Position numbers and translations under genes: made by a program
Notes under the pieces: model-generated
The model's input: the letters and a program-made list of their open reading frames with translations, nothing else
Database searches by the model: none
Told to the model about the DNA's origin: nothing
Part shown: one piece after another, positions 39,604 to 48,345 of the stretch
Numbering within the stretch: the first letter of the stretch is position 1
How the letters are laid out: each line of letters opens with the position of its first letter
DNA from: Trichococcus sp. K1Tr
GTDB lineage: Bacteria > Bacillota > Bacilli > Lactobacillales > Aerococcaceae
Assembly (NCBI RefSeq): GCF_028309625.1
Contig: NZ_JAQMHR010000002.1
Span: forward strand, 124,001 to 188,000
Reading direction: 5' to 3'
DNA length: 64,000 nt

Positions 39604-41279
39604 TCGATTTGAAGGGGAATCCTTTTTATCTGAAGGATGAGCAAATAGCATGGGTAAACCGGATGTTGGCAAGCTTGACGTTGGATGAAAAAGTGGGGCA
39701 GCTGTTCTGCCCAATCGGCATGTCCATGGACGAAAAGGCACTGTTTGACTTGGCTGTGAACAAAAAAATTGGAGGCTTGCTGTTCCGTCCTGGAAAAGGC
39801 GAAGAAGTGCAGCAGGCCCACCGCTATCTGCAACAACAGGCTAAGGTTCCGATGCTGATCGCAGCCAACCTGGAAGCGGGTGGTACGGGAAGCGCTATTG
39901 ACGGTACGCGCATCGGCAATCCGATGTTGTTGGCGGCTGGTCAGGATGCCGAATTTGGGCACCATCTTGGTGAAGTATGCGCCAAAGAAGGTTCGGCGGT
40001 AGGCGTGAACTGGGCCTTCGCGCCGGTCGTGGATATCGACTACAATTTTCATAATCCGATCACGAATGTGCGCACGTACGGCAGTGATCCCGAAACCGTC
40101 CTCAACTATGCAAAAGGTTTTGTTGAAGCCGTGCAGCAAAACGGAGTAGCGGCTTCGATCAAGCATTTTCCCGGGGATGGCATCGATTTCCGTGATCAGC
40201 ATCTGGTGACGACAGTCAACACTTTGCCGCTTGAAGAATGGCGGAGCACCTATGGTAAAGTCTATTCGGGCCTCATCGAAGCAGGCTCATTATCGGTGAT
40301 GATCGGCCATATTGCTTTGCCGACGGTCCAGAAATCAGAAGAAGATGCTTTTCTGCCGGCCACCTTATCTCCTGTTATCATGCAGGAACTGTTGCGCGAG
40401 GAACTCGGATTCAATGGCGTCATCACAAGTGATGCGACGCCGATGGTCGGTTTTTGCGCGGCGATGGAGCGGCGTTTGGCCGTTCCGACAGCAATCGCTG
40501 CCGGTTGTGATATCTTCCTGTTCAACAAAGACTTGGAGGAGGATATCCGCTTCATGAAGGAAGGGATTGAAAATGGCATCCTGAAGTTGGAACGCATCGA
40601 TGAAGCCGTCACCCGCATTCTGGCGATGAAAGCAGCATTGAAGTTGCCTGAAAAACAGGCGGATGCATTGTTGGTTCCGGCAAAGGAAGAACTGGCCGTC
40701 CTGCAGGCGGAACAACACGTCCAATGGGCTACTGAAGCCGCCGACAAAGGCATCACCCTCGTCAAAGATACAGCCGGTAACCTACCGCTACGGCCGGACG
40801 CGACGCCTCGTCTGTTACTGCAACTGCTCGGGCCTTACGAGGAATCGAATACCCAAATCTTTTCCAAGGTGCTGCCGCTGTTGGAGAAGGAAGGCTTCCA
40901 GGTGACGTTGTATCAGCCGGAAGATTTCACGACCGGATTCGAATCCGTTTCCCAGTTCCGTTCCAAATATGATGCCGTCCTCTATCTGGCCAATGTCGAA
41001 AACCGCAGCAACGCCACAACGACAAGAATCAACTGGTACACCTTCTTCGGTCTAGGGAACAATATCCCATGGTTCGTCGACGAAGTGCCGACCATATTCG
41101 CGAGCCTGGGCAATCCCTACCATCTGATGGATGTGCCGATGGTGAAGACCTACATCAATGCCTATGATAATCATGAGGCGGTAATTGAAGCGTTTGTCGC
41201 CAAACTTATCGGCAAGAGTGATTTCAAGGGCGAGAGCCCGATCGATCCGTATTGCGGATTGATGGATGCACGCAGATAA
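39600..41279 (+). CDS. GH3 glycosidase, NagZ subfamily; candidate beta-glucoside phosphorylase
   Basis: A 559-residue GH3 protein with a TIM barrel and a C-terminal domain. The motif KHFPGDG near residue 183 is followed by RDQH, giving the histidine acid/base of the NagZ subfamily, and the nucleophile Asp lies in GVITSDATPM. GH3 enzymes with this histidine have been reported to work as retaining phosphorylases (Nag3 of Cellulomonas fimi). The 4-nt overlap with pgmB, whose substrate is beta-glucose 1-phosphate, supports phosphorolysis of a beta-glucoside here. N-acetylglucosaminidase activity is the alternative. No signal peptide, so cytoplasmic. Confidence 0.85.
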   Translation: MIDLKGNPFYLKDEQIAWVNRMLASLTLDEKVGQLFCPIGMSMDEKALFDLAVNKKIGGLLFRPGKGEEVQQAHRYLQQQAKVPMLIAANLEAGGTGSAIDGTRIGNPMLLAAGQDAEFGHHLGEVCAKEGSAVGVNWAFAPVVDIDYNFHNPITNVRTYGSDPETVLNYAKGFVEAVQQNGVAASIKHFPGDGIDFRDQHLVTTVNTLPLEEWRSTYGKVYSGLIEAGSLSVMIGHIALPTVQKSEEDAFLPATLSPVIMQELLREELGFNGVITSDATPMVGFCAAMERRLAVPTAIAAGCDIFLFNKDLEEDIRFMKEGIENGILKLERIDEAVTRILAMKAALKLPEKQADALLVPAKEELAVLQAEQHVQWATEAADKGITLVKDTAGNLPLRPDATPRLLLQLLGPYEESNTQIFSKVLPLLEKEGFQVTLYQPEDFTTGFESVSQFRSKYDAVLYLANVENRSNATTTRINWYTFFGLGNNIPWFVDEVPTIFASLGNPYHLMDVPMVKTYINAYDNHEAVIEAFVAKLIGKSDFKGESPIDPYCGLMDARR

Positions 41280-41291
41280 ATTGTTTATTCG

Positions 41292-41320
41292 CCCAACCAG
41301 ATGAGTCCGGTTGGGTTTTT
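41292..41320 (+). terminator. Terminator after pgmB-GH3
   Basis: Arms CCCAACC and GGTTGGG with a 10-nt loop and TTTTT tail. TATAAT at 41324-41329, directly after, may be the -10 of the next gene. Confidence 0.8.
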
Positions 41321-41363
41321 CTGTATAATGGTTGGTGAGACAACGATAGAGAGGAGCGACAAA

Positions 41364-42368
41364 ATGTTTGAACTGGATCATTTGTTAAGGGAAGAAACCA
41401 AAGTCGAAAAAGAGCAGCGGAAATCCGGGTTCAATGTGACGGATCCGGATATTCTCGATGAATTAATTTTGAGTGGGAATAAGTTCCGCTTGAATGGCAA
41501 TTTCCTACTGAGTGAGGAAATGTTCTTCAAAAAAGGGGACGTCCATATCCGTAAGCACAATCGTTATTCGGAAATGCCCTTGCACCACCATCAGTTTTTG
41601 GAATTGAACTATATGTATTCCGGTTCCTGCACTCAAGAAGTGAGCGGTGAAAAAATCGTCCTCAATGAAGGTGACATCATCATGCTGGATCGGGGCAGCT
41701 CGCATTCCTTCCAGGCACTGGGCGAAAACGACATCCTCATCAATGTTCTGTTGAAAGTGGAGACGATCAACACCAAAATTCTTCAGCAACTTGTGAGGAA
41801 ACGTGGGGTATTGACTGAGTTTCTGGTACTGGCAAGTCAACGCACTCATGAAGAGGATCAGTTTTTGGTATTCCGGACGGGAGAAAATGCAAAAGTCCAG
41901 ACTTTCATGCAGTACATCCTGGAGGAATACTACGGCGGAACTGAACCGAATACCGAAGTGATCCACCTCTACCTGCCATTGTTGTTCATGGAACTGGCGC
42001 GCACGTTCGAAGAGGAAACGAGAGGGCAACAAGGCCACCAGAATCAGGTTGTCACGGAAGCGTTGGCCATCATCGAAAAAGACTATCGCACGCTTTCTTT
42101 GGAAATGTTGGCGCAACAATTGGGATTCAACAAAAATTATCTGGGGAATCTGATCAAAAAAGAGACGGGTGACACTTTCAAGCAATTGCTGCAGCGCCAA
42201 CGCATGCTGCACGCGCGCCATCTTCTGGTCTTTTCAAATTATTCGATGGAGGAAATATCCGAGGAAATCGGTTACTTGGACACGAGCTATTTCTTCCGCT
42301 CATTTAAAAAAATGCATGGCAAGACGCCGGGGCAGATCCGCGAGGAAGCGTGGCAGAGGGACCTGTAG
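41364..42368 (+). CDS. AraC-family regulator of the rhamnoside locus
   Basis: A 334-residue protein with a cupin sensor (HNRYSEMPLHHHQFLELNY) and a C-terminal pair of helix-turn-helix motifs (LAQQLGFNKNYLGNLIKKE). The ATG at 41364 follows GAGGAG; a frame from 41301 overlaps the terminator and is not real. It is a paralogue of the AraC protein beside rhaB (21540-22496), sharing KHNRY, HQFLELNY, EGDI and GS-HS-ALG positions. It precedes a GPH symporter and a GH78 rhamnosidase on the same strand and probably controls them. Confidence 0.88.
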   Translation: MFELDHLLREETKVEKEQRKSGFNVTDPDILDELILSGNKFRLNGNFLLSEEMFFKKGDVHIRKHNRYSEMPLHHHQFLELNYMYSGSCTQEVSGEKIVLNEGDIIMLDRGSSHSFQALGENDILINVLLKVETINTKILQQLVRKRGVLTEFLVLASQRTHEEDQFLVFRTGENAKVQTFMQYILEEYYGGTEPNTEVIHLYLPLLFMELARTFEEETRGQQGHQNQVVTEALAIIEKDYRTLSLEMLAQQLGFNKNYLGNLIKKETGDTFKQLLQRQRMLHARHLLVFSNYSMEEISEEIGYLDTSYFFRSFKKMHGKTPGQIREEAWQRDL

Positions 42369-42464
42369 TTTGACCACTTTGTTCTGTTTGCACGACATTG
42401 TAAGCCTTTGCCGAAAACGGTTTAATAAGAGAGTAAACAAAACAGAACAAAGGAGAGAATAATT

Positions 42465-43841
42465 ATGGCAACTGAAACAAGAATTTTGGATCAAACAGAC
42501 GAAAACAAGCTGCCGATTAGCGAGAAGTTGACGTTCGGCTTCGGGAATCTGGCGGCCAACCTGATGCTGACAACGGCCAGTTCCTTCATCACTTATTACT
42601 ATACCGATGTGGTCGGGTTGAGCGCAGTCATCGTCGGCAACATCCTCTTGTGGGCACGACTTTTTGATGGCGCTTCCGACTTGGCAATGGGTGCGATCGT
42701 CGACAAGACCCGTTCGAAACACGGAAAGGCCAGACCTTGGATTTTATGGATGGCGATCCCTTATGCATTGGCAATGATACTCTTATTCACTTCTCCGGAT
42801 TTCCTGGGATCGACTGGCAAAGCCGTCTATGCTTTCGTGACTTATGTGATTGCTTTGGCTGGTGTATACACAGCGACGATGGTTCCCTATAACGCAATGA
42901 TCGGTACTACGACATCGAACCCAGTCGATCGCGGCAACCTATCGACATCACGCACCTTAGCTGGATTCGTGGGGGCGATGGGAGTGACTGCAGCGGTTTT
43001 GCCGATCGTAAACTTCTTCGGTGGCGATAAACAGGCTTGGACATGGATGGCCGCTCTATTCGGGGGTATCTCGACAGTGCTGTTGCTGATTCTGTTCAAA
43101 AATTCTAAGGAACGCGTCATCGAGTCTGCTGTTGCTGTCGAAAAGGTTCCTTTGAAAAAGAATCTTAAGGCGCTGTTGCAGAATAAATACTGGGTCATCA
43201 TGATTCTATATATGCTAATGAGTTTCATCAGCTCTGGTTTGGGTGGCATCAACATTTTTTATGCCCAATGGATTTTGGGAGATCCTGCAAAAGTGGCAGT
43301 AATCGGTATTCTTTCTTTTATGCCGATTGCGGTAGGTGCAGTGTTTATGCCTGTTCTGTTGAGCAAATTCAGCAAAAAAACGATCACCTTGATCGGAGGC
43401 ATCGTAATGATGATAGGTCTGCTGATCATCGCGGTGTTCCCGGAAAACTTTACGATGATTATGGTCGGTTTGATCATCCGCGGACTCGGTATCGCGCCGG
43501 GAGCTGTCGCAGGCTTCGCTATGTTGGGTGACGTTGCCGATTACGGTGAATGGAAAACGGGCATCCGCAGCGAAGGTTTGATTTTCTCGGCAGGAACTTT
43601 TGCCGAAAAAGTCGGCTCCGGAGTGGGCGGGCTGATTCTGGGTGTCGTTTTAGGACTTGGCGGCTATGTGTCGCAAGGGGCAACGCAATCAACAGAAGCT
43701 TTATTCGCGATCAAGGCAATCTTCGCCTATCTGCCACTCGCTTTCACAGCAATCTGCATTTTGTTGATTCTGTTCTATGACTTGGACAAAAAACTTCCTG
43801 AAATTGCGGAAGACTTGAAAGCGAAACGAGTGAACGGATAA
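42465..43841 (+). CDS. GPH-family sugar:cation symporter
   Basis: A 458-residue membrane protein of the glycoside-pentoside-hexuronide:cation symporter family in the MFS fold. Family features include FGFGNLAANLML at the N-terminus and DGASDLAMGAIVDKTRSKHG in the first half. AAGGAG precedes the ATG. It lies just before the alpha-L-rhamnosidase gene, so it likely imports rhamnose-containing di- or oligosaccharides or glycosides, feeding the rha operon at 22614. Confidence 0.9.
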   Translation: MATETRILDQTDENKLPISEKLTFGFGNLAANLMLTTASSFITYYYTDVVGLSAVIVGNILLWARLFDGASDLAMGAIVDKTRSKHGKARPWILWMAIPYALAMILLFTSPDFLGSTGKAVYAFVTYVIALAGVYTATMVPYNAMIGTTTSNPVDRGNLSTSRTLAGFVGAMGVTAAVLPIVNFFGGDKQAWTWMAALFGGISTVLLLILFKNSKERVIESAVAVEKVPLKKNLKALLQNKYWVIMILYMLMSFISSGLGGINIFYAQWILGDPAKVAVIGILSFMPIAVGAVFMPVLLSKFSKKTITLIGGIVMMIGLLIIAVFPENFTMIMVGLIIRGLGIAPGAVAGFAMLGDVADYGEWKTGIRSEGLIFSAGTFAEKVGSGVGGLILGVVLGLGGYVSQGATQSTEALFAIKAIFAYLPLAFTAICILLILFYDLDKKLPEIAEDLKAKRVNG

Positions 43842-43847
43842 TGTTAC

Positions 43848-44010
43848 AGGCTGGGACAAAAACCCAGCCTGAAATTATATCCGAATATTATTTGCGCAAA
43901 CGTGCGGCAAAAGGCAGGCCCTGGTTCCACTTCACGAAAAATGCTCAGATGGTCTGCGATAATCTTGCGCTTATTCGCTCCAGTGGTCCGGGCCTAAATG
44001 CCTTTTGTCC
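43848..44010 (+). repeat. Long structured intergenic element (TGGGACAAAA type)
   Basis: A short hairpin AGGCTGGG/CCCAGCCT (43848-43870) is followed by a long stem-loop: CAAAAGGC (43908-43915) pairs with GCCTTTTG (44000-44007), AGGCCC (43916-43921) with GGGCCT (43990-43995), and CCAC (43927-43930) with GTGG (43983-43986). GGGACAAAA at the left and TTTTGTCCCA at the right form terminal inverted repeats. Elements starting TGGGACA occur between genes in other low-GC Gram-positives. A 61-codon frame through it is probably not coding. Confidence 0.6.
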
Positions 44011-44042
44011 CACTCTCATTTTTTAAGACAGGAGCACACACA

Positions 44043-46916
44043 ATGAATATATATAATCTGAAAACCAATTACCTAATGAATCCTATCGGCTTTTTGATGG
44101 ACACGGTGGCTTTATCGTGGATAATCGAGGCGCCGTTTGAGGAGGAATTGCAGGGAACCCGTGTCCTCATCGCACTGGATGAGAACTTTGAAGAGGTCAT
44201 CCATGACAGCGGGATGCAAGCCGATTTGGATCCGCTGTGCTATCAGCCGGAAATCAAGCTGCAGCCGCGCACGCGCTACTTCTGGAAAGTGATTGCGAAG
44301 AATGCTGATGGAGACGAGTCTTCTTCCGAAATCCACTACTTCGAGACGGCGAAGGAAGAGGAACTGTGGACCGGAAAATGGATCGAACCTGCCCGACAAT
44401 TGCAAAGGATGCCGCTTGCGCGCAAACTGTTCCGCCTGCCTGCAAAACCTATCCGTAAGGCACGCGTTTATGCGACAGGACTGGGTATTTATGAACTGTA
44501 TCTGAACGGAGAAAAAATCGGTGACGAATATTTGGCTCCCGGCTTCCATTCTTATGATTTTTGGCAGCAATACCAGACGTACGATGTCACAGAAGCCCTT
44601 CAAGCAGGTGGAAATGCGATCGGCTTCATGCTGGGGGACGGCTGGTTCAAAGGCCGCTTCGGATTCGACGGTGGATATGAAGATCTGTACGGGGATCAGT
44701 TCCGCCTGATCGCGGAATGCATCGTTACTTATGAGGACGGAACGGAAGAAATCATCGCCAGCGATGATACGTGGGAAGTCGCTGAGGGGCCGCTCGTCTC
44801 CAGTAGCATATACGACGGGGAAGTGTATGACGCGAACCTAGAAATCGACGGTTGGAACAAATACAGCGAATCAGATTCAGCTGTTTGCTGGGAACGGATG
44901 CAACTGAGCGATACGGATACCGAAGAACTTCAGGCACGGTTGAGTGTTCCGGTTAAAATCGTGGATGCCTTCGTGCCAGAACTGATTATTACCCCTGCAG
45001 GAGAGCAAGTATTGGACTTCAAACAGAACATGACAGGATGGATCACGTTCTCCGCGGATGTGCCGGATGGAACCGTCATCACCTATGAAGTCGGCGAAGT
45101 GCTGCAGGAAGACAACTTCTACCGCGATAATCTACGCACGGCGGAAGCGAAATTCACCTACATCAGCAATGGTAAAGCGGCCGAAGTGCGTCCGTACTTT
45201 ACATTTTACGGCTTCCGCTACGCCAAAATAACCGGTGTCGATCTCCTGGAACAGGATCTAGGCTTCAAAGGATACGTGCTCCAGAGCGAACTGGAAGAGA
45301 CGAGCGGCATGATCACAGCCAATCCGGATGTGAACCAATTGCTGAAGAATGCGCTTTGGGGGCAAAAAGGTAATTTCCTGGATGTGCCGACGGATTGTCC
45401 TCAAAGGGATGAGCGCATGGGCTGGACTGGTGATGCGCAGATTTTTGCCCGCACAGCGAGCTATAATATGTACACTCCGGCTTTCTACAAAAAATTCATG
45501 CACGATCTCCGTTTGGAGCAAAAAGCGCTCAATGGATCCGTTCCATTTGTTGTTCCACAGATCAAGCCGGAAGGAGATGCCGGATTCGTTACCGGATCCG
45601 GCGCAGCCGCCTGGTCGGATGCGGCGACAGTCATTCCCTGGGTGCTTTACGAACAATACGGCGATCGTTCGTTGCTGAAGGAACACTATCCGACCATGAA
45701 AGATTGGGTGGACTATATCGTTCGCGAAGATACGAAATCCGGAGACAAACGCCTCTGGACAAGCGGGTTCCAGTTCGGTGATTGGTTGGCGTTGGACGGG
45801 GATAATCCGCACTCACCGATGGGCGGCACCGACACTGCTCTGGTTGCATCCGTGTATTACTATCATTCGGCTTCCTTGCTGGCACGGGCCGCGGAGGTTT
45901 TGGGCAATACGCATGATGCGTTGGCGTACACCCAATTGGCCTTGGAAGTGAAACAAGCCATCCAAAATGAATACCTGACTACTACGGGACGCTTGGCGGT
46001 AACGACCCAGACAGCCTACATCCTCTTCCACTATTTCGATCTTTGCCCAGAACCATTCAAAGAGCGGATGACGAAAGACTTCTATGACAAAGTCATTTCC
46101 AGCGGTGTCCACCTTCAGACCGGGTTCGTCGGGACACCGTATTTTGCGGAAGCTTTGAGTAAGAACGGCATGAACGAACTGGCGTATGGTTTATTGCTGA
46201 ATGAGGACTATCCGAGCTGGTTGTTTGCGGTGAAAATGGGTGCGACCACCATTTGGGAACGCTGGAATTCAATTTTGCCGGACGGGAAAATCTCCGGGAC
46301 GGACATGAACTCCTTGAACCACTATGCTTATGGCTCGATCGTGGAGTGGCTGTACCGTTGCGTGCTGGGCATCCAGGCGGACAGCAGTCAGCCAGGATAC
46401 AAACACTTCTTCCTGGCACCGCAACCGAGTGCGCAGTTGGGCAAAGCGGAAGGGTACTATCAATCGGTATCCGGACGCATCGAAAGCGCGTGGGAAATTT
46501 TAGCGGACGGACAATTGGATTTCGCTTTCCGCGTGCCTTTCGGGACGATCGCAACCATCACCCTGCCGGATCTGACGCTTGAAGAAGCACAGAAAACAGA
46601 GTGGCTGCAGTCTGCGGTCGCTTTAGAGGATAGCGCAAAAGTCACAGTCAAAGCAGGTGAATACCGCGTCACGTACATGCCGACACGGAACTATTGCCCT
46701 GAAGTCACAACCGAGATGTCCTACCGGGAACTATTGGAATATACACCAGCCCGAAAAGTGATCTTCGAACAATTGCCTATGATGCGCAACAATGATGTGG
46801 CCTTGCAGTATCTGGATAAGCCGATGGAAAACTTCAAGGACCTGCCGATTGTTTCCAATTTTGTCAGCGAACAAGTCCTGGAGCAGATGAATGCATCGTT
46901 TACCTGGTGGAGATAA
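44043..46916 (+). CDS. GH78 alpha-L-rhamnosidase
   Basis: A 957-residue protein of the bacterial alpha-L-rhamnosidase family GH78. N-terminal beta-sandwich domains lead into an (alpha/alpha)6 barrel that begins with the catalytic-region stretch DERMGWTGDAQIFARTASYN; ATTIWERWNS further on is also conserved. No signal peptide is seen, so it cleaves imported rhamnosides in the cytoplasm. The ATG at 44043 follows CAGGAG; an upstream frame from 43998 runs into the structured element. It follows the GPH symporter gene by about 200 nt. Confidence 0.93.
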   Translation: MNIYNLKTNYLMNPIGFLMDTVALSWIIEAPFEEELQGTRVLIALDENFEEVIHDSGMQADLDPLCYQPEIKLQPRTRYFWKVIAKNADGDESSSEIHYFETAKEEELWTGKWIEPARQLQRMPLARKLFRLPAKPIRKARVYATGLGIYELYLNGEKIGDEYLAPGFHSYDFWQQYQTYDVTEALQAGGNAIGFMLGDGWFKGRFGFDGGYEDLYGDQFRLIAECIVTYEDGTEEIIASDDTWEVAEGPLVSSSIYDGEVYDANLEIDGWNKYSESDSAVCWERMQLSDTDTEELQARLSVPVKIVDAFVPELIITPAGEQVLDFKQNMTGWITFSADVPDGTVITYEVGEVLQEDNFYRDNLRTAEAKFTYISNGKAAEVRPYFTFYGFRYAKITGVDLLEQDLGFKGYVLQSELEETSGMITANPDVNQLLKNALWGQKGNFLDVPTDCPQRDERMGWTGDAQIFARTASYNMYTPAFYKKFMHDLRLEQKALNGSVPFVVPQIKPEGDAGFVTGSGAAAWSDAATVIPWVLYEQYGDRSLLKEHYPTMKDWVDYIVREDTKSGDKRLWTSGFQFGDWLALDGDNPHSPMGGTDTALVASVYYYHSASLLARAAEVLGNTHDALAYTQLALEVKQAIQNEYLTTTGRLAVTTQTAYILFHYFDLCPEPFKERMTKDFYDKVISSGVHLQTGFVGTPYFAEALSKNGMNELAYGLLLNEDYPSWLFAVKMGATTIWERWNSILPDGKISGTDMNSLNHYAYGSIVEWLYRCVLGIQADSSQPGYKHFFLAPQPSAQLGKAEGYYQSVSGRIESAWEILADGQLDFAFRVPFGTIATITLPDLTLEEAQKTEWLQSAVALEDSAKVTVKAGEYRVTYMPTRNYCPEVTTEMSYRELLEYTPARKVIFEQLPMMRNNDVALQYLDKPMENFKDLPIVSNFVSEQVLEQMNASFTWWR

Positions 46917-46930
46917 TGACTTAAGAATGA

Positions 46931-47119
46931 GGCGGCATCCGTCGCGAAAACTGCGACCTGTTCTATATTCAATATGTGGACGGTGAATTCAAAACCGAAA
47001 TCGTCGACAAAGGCTGCGGGCCGTCCAATATCATGGTAGTGAATGAAGCAAATCGTGACATCATCGTTGCCGTGAACCATACTGGCAATGAAGCGGCGAT
47101 ATATATAGTGGAAGATTGA
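46931..47119 (+). pseudogene. 3' remnant of a decayed gene
   Basis: A 62-codon open stretch with coding-like composition follows the rhamnosidase by 14 nt but has no start codon or ribosome site and is preceded in frame by TGA. The encoded tail reads RRENCDLFYIQYVDGEF, then DKGCGPSNIMVVNEANRD and VAVNHTGNEAAIYIVED. It looks like the C-terminal end of a beta-propeller-like protein whose front was deleted. I do not recognise the parent family with certainty. Confidence 0.6.
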
Positions 47120-47170
47120 TTTGACGGTGAATGGTCGTCTGACGTGAGTTTAGGTCACCTGATCTTTCTC

Positions 47171-47299
47171 CTCCGGTGAACGGAGGCTTCGCCGGAGTTC
47201 GGCCAACATTACTAGTTTTGATCTCCGGAGAGGCGAACTTCGCAGGCGTTGCAGTCGGATCTAAAGCGTGTCCTCCGGCAGGCAGCTGCCTCGCCGGAG
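47171..47299 (+). repeat. Array E: three units of the CTCC/GGAG family
   Basis: Units start at CTCC 47171, 47223 and 47273 (52 and 50 bp apart). The first and third are 27-nt hairpins ending CGCCGGAG; the third has a long inner stem (CTCCGGCAGGCAGC region). Sequence is close to arrays D and F; for example GGCTTCGCCGGAGTTCGGCC occurs here and in array F. It lies between the convergent rhamnosidase remnant and cupin gene, 74 nt before their terminator. Confidence 0.82.
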
Positions 47300-47372
47300 T
47301 TGGAGGCCCGACAAGAGCGAGTTCCTCAGACTAACGGCCACCGCTAATTTTTTTCATTAATACCATACAATC

Positions 47373-47419
47373 AAAAAAGAATATCCGGCCTTGAAACTCA
47401 AGGTAGGACATTCTTTTTT
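47373..47419. terminator. Bidirectional terminator before the cupin gene end
   Basis: Arms AAAAAAGAATATCC and GGACATTCTTTTTT (one mismatch) surround an inner hairpin CCTTG/CAAGG. A/T runs on both sides allow use in either direction. Confidence 0.8.
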
Positions 47420-47423
47420 GCAA

Positions 47424-47837
47424 TTATTGGTGAAGTTCCTCATAAAACTCATCAGCAACAGCTTCCAACCATTCCGGTATTCCTGCGGTGATGGCGATGT
47501 GTTCGAACCAGCTGTCCTTGGCGGCACCGTGCCAGTGCTTCACACCGTCATGGGTCACGATGACATCCCCTGGCTTTAATGATTGGGCAGGGTTGCCGTC
47601 TTCTTGATACCAACCCTCTCCGCCGGTGACCAACAGAATTTGGTAACCGTCGTGATGGATATGCCAGTTATTGCGGCAACCGGGTTCAAAGGTCACATTG
47701 CCGACGCCGACAGCCACTTCGGGATCAGCCACCAGTGCATTAAAATAACTTTGGCCGATAAAATACTGCGCGTAAGCTGTGTTTTCATCTCCAATCGGGA
47801 AAATGACGCCTTTTTTTACTTCTTCGTTTTTTGCCAT
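47424..47837 (-). CDS. Cupin-domain protein
   Basis: A 137-residue single cupin: first motif GCRNNWHIHHDGYQILLV with metal-binding histidines, second motif PGDVIVTHDGVKHWHGA. The ATG at 47837 follows AGGAGG; a longer frame from 47948 overlaps the neighbouring gene. It is 19 nt downstream of a carboxymuconolactone decarboxylase-family gene and shares its MerR-type promoter. Similar pairs occur in lactic acid bacteria; enzymatic function unknown. Confidence 0.88.
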   Translation of the reverse strand: MAKNEEVKKGVIFPIGDENTAYAQYFIGQSYFNALVADPEVAVGVGNVTFEPGCRNNWHIHHDGYQILLVTGGEGWYQEDGNPAQSLKPGDVIVTHDGVKHWHGAAKDSWFEHIAITAGIPEWLEAVADEFYEELHQ

Positions 47838-47856
47838 ATTTTTTTCCTCCTGAAAA

Positions 47857-48174
47857 TTAATCTGTGTAAATTTCTTTGGCGATGTTGAAAGCGGACCATG
47901 CTTTCGGCCAACCGACATAGAACGCGAGCTGCGTGATGATTTCCACAAGTTCCTCTTTGGTCACGCCATTTTCCTTGGCTTTGTTCAAGTGAAACGGAAG
48001 CTGTTCAAAGTTTCCGCCTGTAATCAACGCTGTGATGGTGACGATAGAACGATCGCGCGATGCGAATTCCTTTTCCCGTGACCAGACTTGCCCGAACAGA
48101 ACATCGTCATTCAATTCAGCAAATTTTGGTGCAAAATCACCCAATAAATCTCTTCCTGCCGTTACTTTTGCCAT
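47857..48174 (-). CDS. Carboxymuconolactone decarboxylase-family protein
   Basis: A 105-residue all-helical CMD-domain protein (REKEFASRDRSIVTITALIT, then VEIITQLAFYVGWPKAWSA). It has no cysteine, so it lacks the CxxC redox site of AhpD-type members. AAGGAG precedes the ATG. It is the first gene of a two-gene operon with the cupin protein, driven by a promoter of MerR architecture, which suggests induction by electrophiles, aldehydes or oxidants. Confidence 0.9.
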   Translation of the reverse strand: MAKVTAGRDLLGDFAPKFAELNDDVLFGQVWSREKEFASRDRSIVTITALITGGNFEQLPFHLNKAKENGVTKEELVEIITQLAFYVGWPKAWSAFNIAKEIYTD

Positions 48175-48203
48175 AAAATCATCTCCTTAGGAATGTTAGT
48201 TTC

Positions 48204-48234
48204 AGCATACTCCTTAGAGTGCACTTTAAGTCAA
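48204..48234 (-). promoter_or_regulatory. MerR-type promoter of the CMD-cupin operon
   Basis: On the minus strand TTGACT (48234-48229), a 19-nt spacer, then TATGCT (48209-48204). The over-long spacer and the 18-bp dyad CTTAAAGTGCACTCTAAG (48230-48213) within it are hallmarks of MerR-activated promoters; the dyad resembles AdhR/NmlR sites. The nearby divergent MerR gene is only a remnant (48308). Confidence 0.85.
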
Positions 48235-48307
48235 GCGCGAGCTCAGGATTCTTTTCCGTTCTCAAAATATCGTACTGTTGTATCTTTGAAAATGGAGGTG
48301 AAAGCAC

Positions 48308-48345
48308 ATGGCCTGTTCAATTTGAGCATTCTCTGAAAAGGGTAG
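48308..48345 (+). pseudogene. Remnant of a MerR gene N-terminus
   Basis: GGAGGTGAAAGCAC then ATG GCC TGT TCA ATT TGA matches the start of the MerR gene at 49409 (GGAGGTGGGATTGC, ATG TCC TAT TCA ATC GGA), including the ribosome site. Codon 6 is TGA in place of GGA and similarity fades after about 12 codons. It lies divergent from the CMD-cupin operon, where its regulator would be expected. Confidence 0.6.

Noticed and set aside
43841-44026. 61-codon frame between GPH and GH78 genes
   Set aside because: Starts inside the GPH stop, has no ribosome site and coincides with the structured inverted-repeat element.
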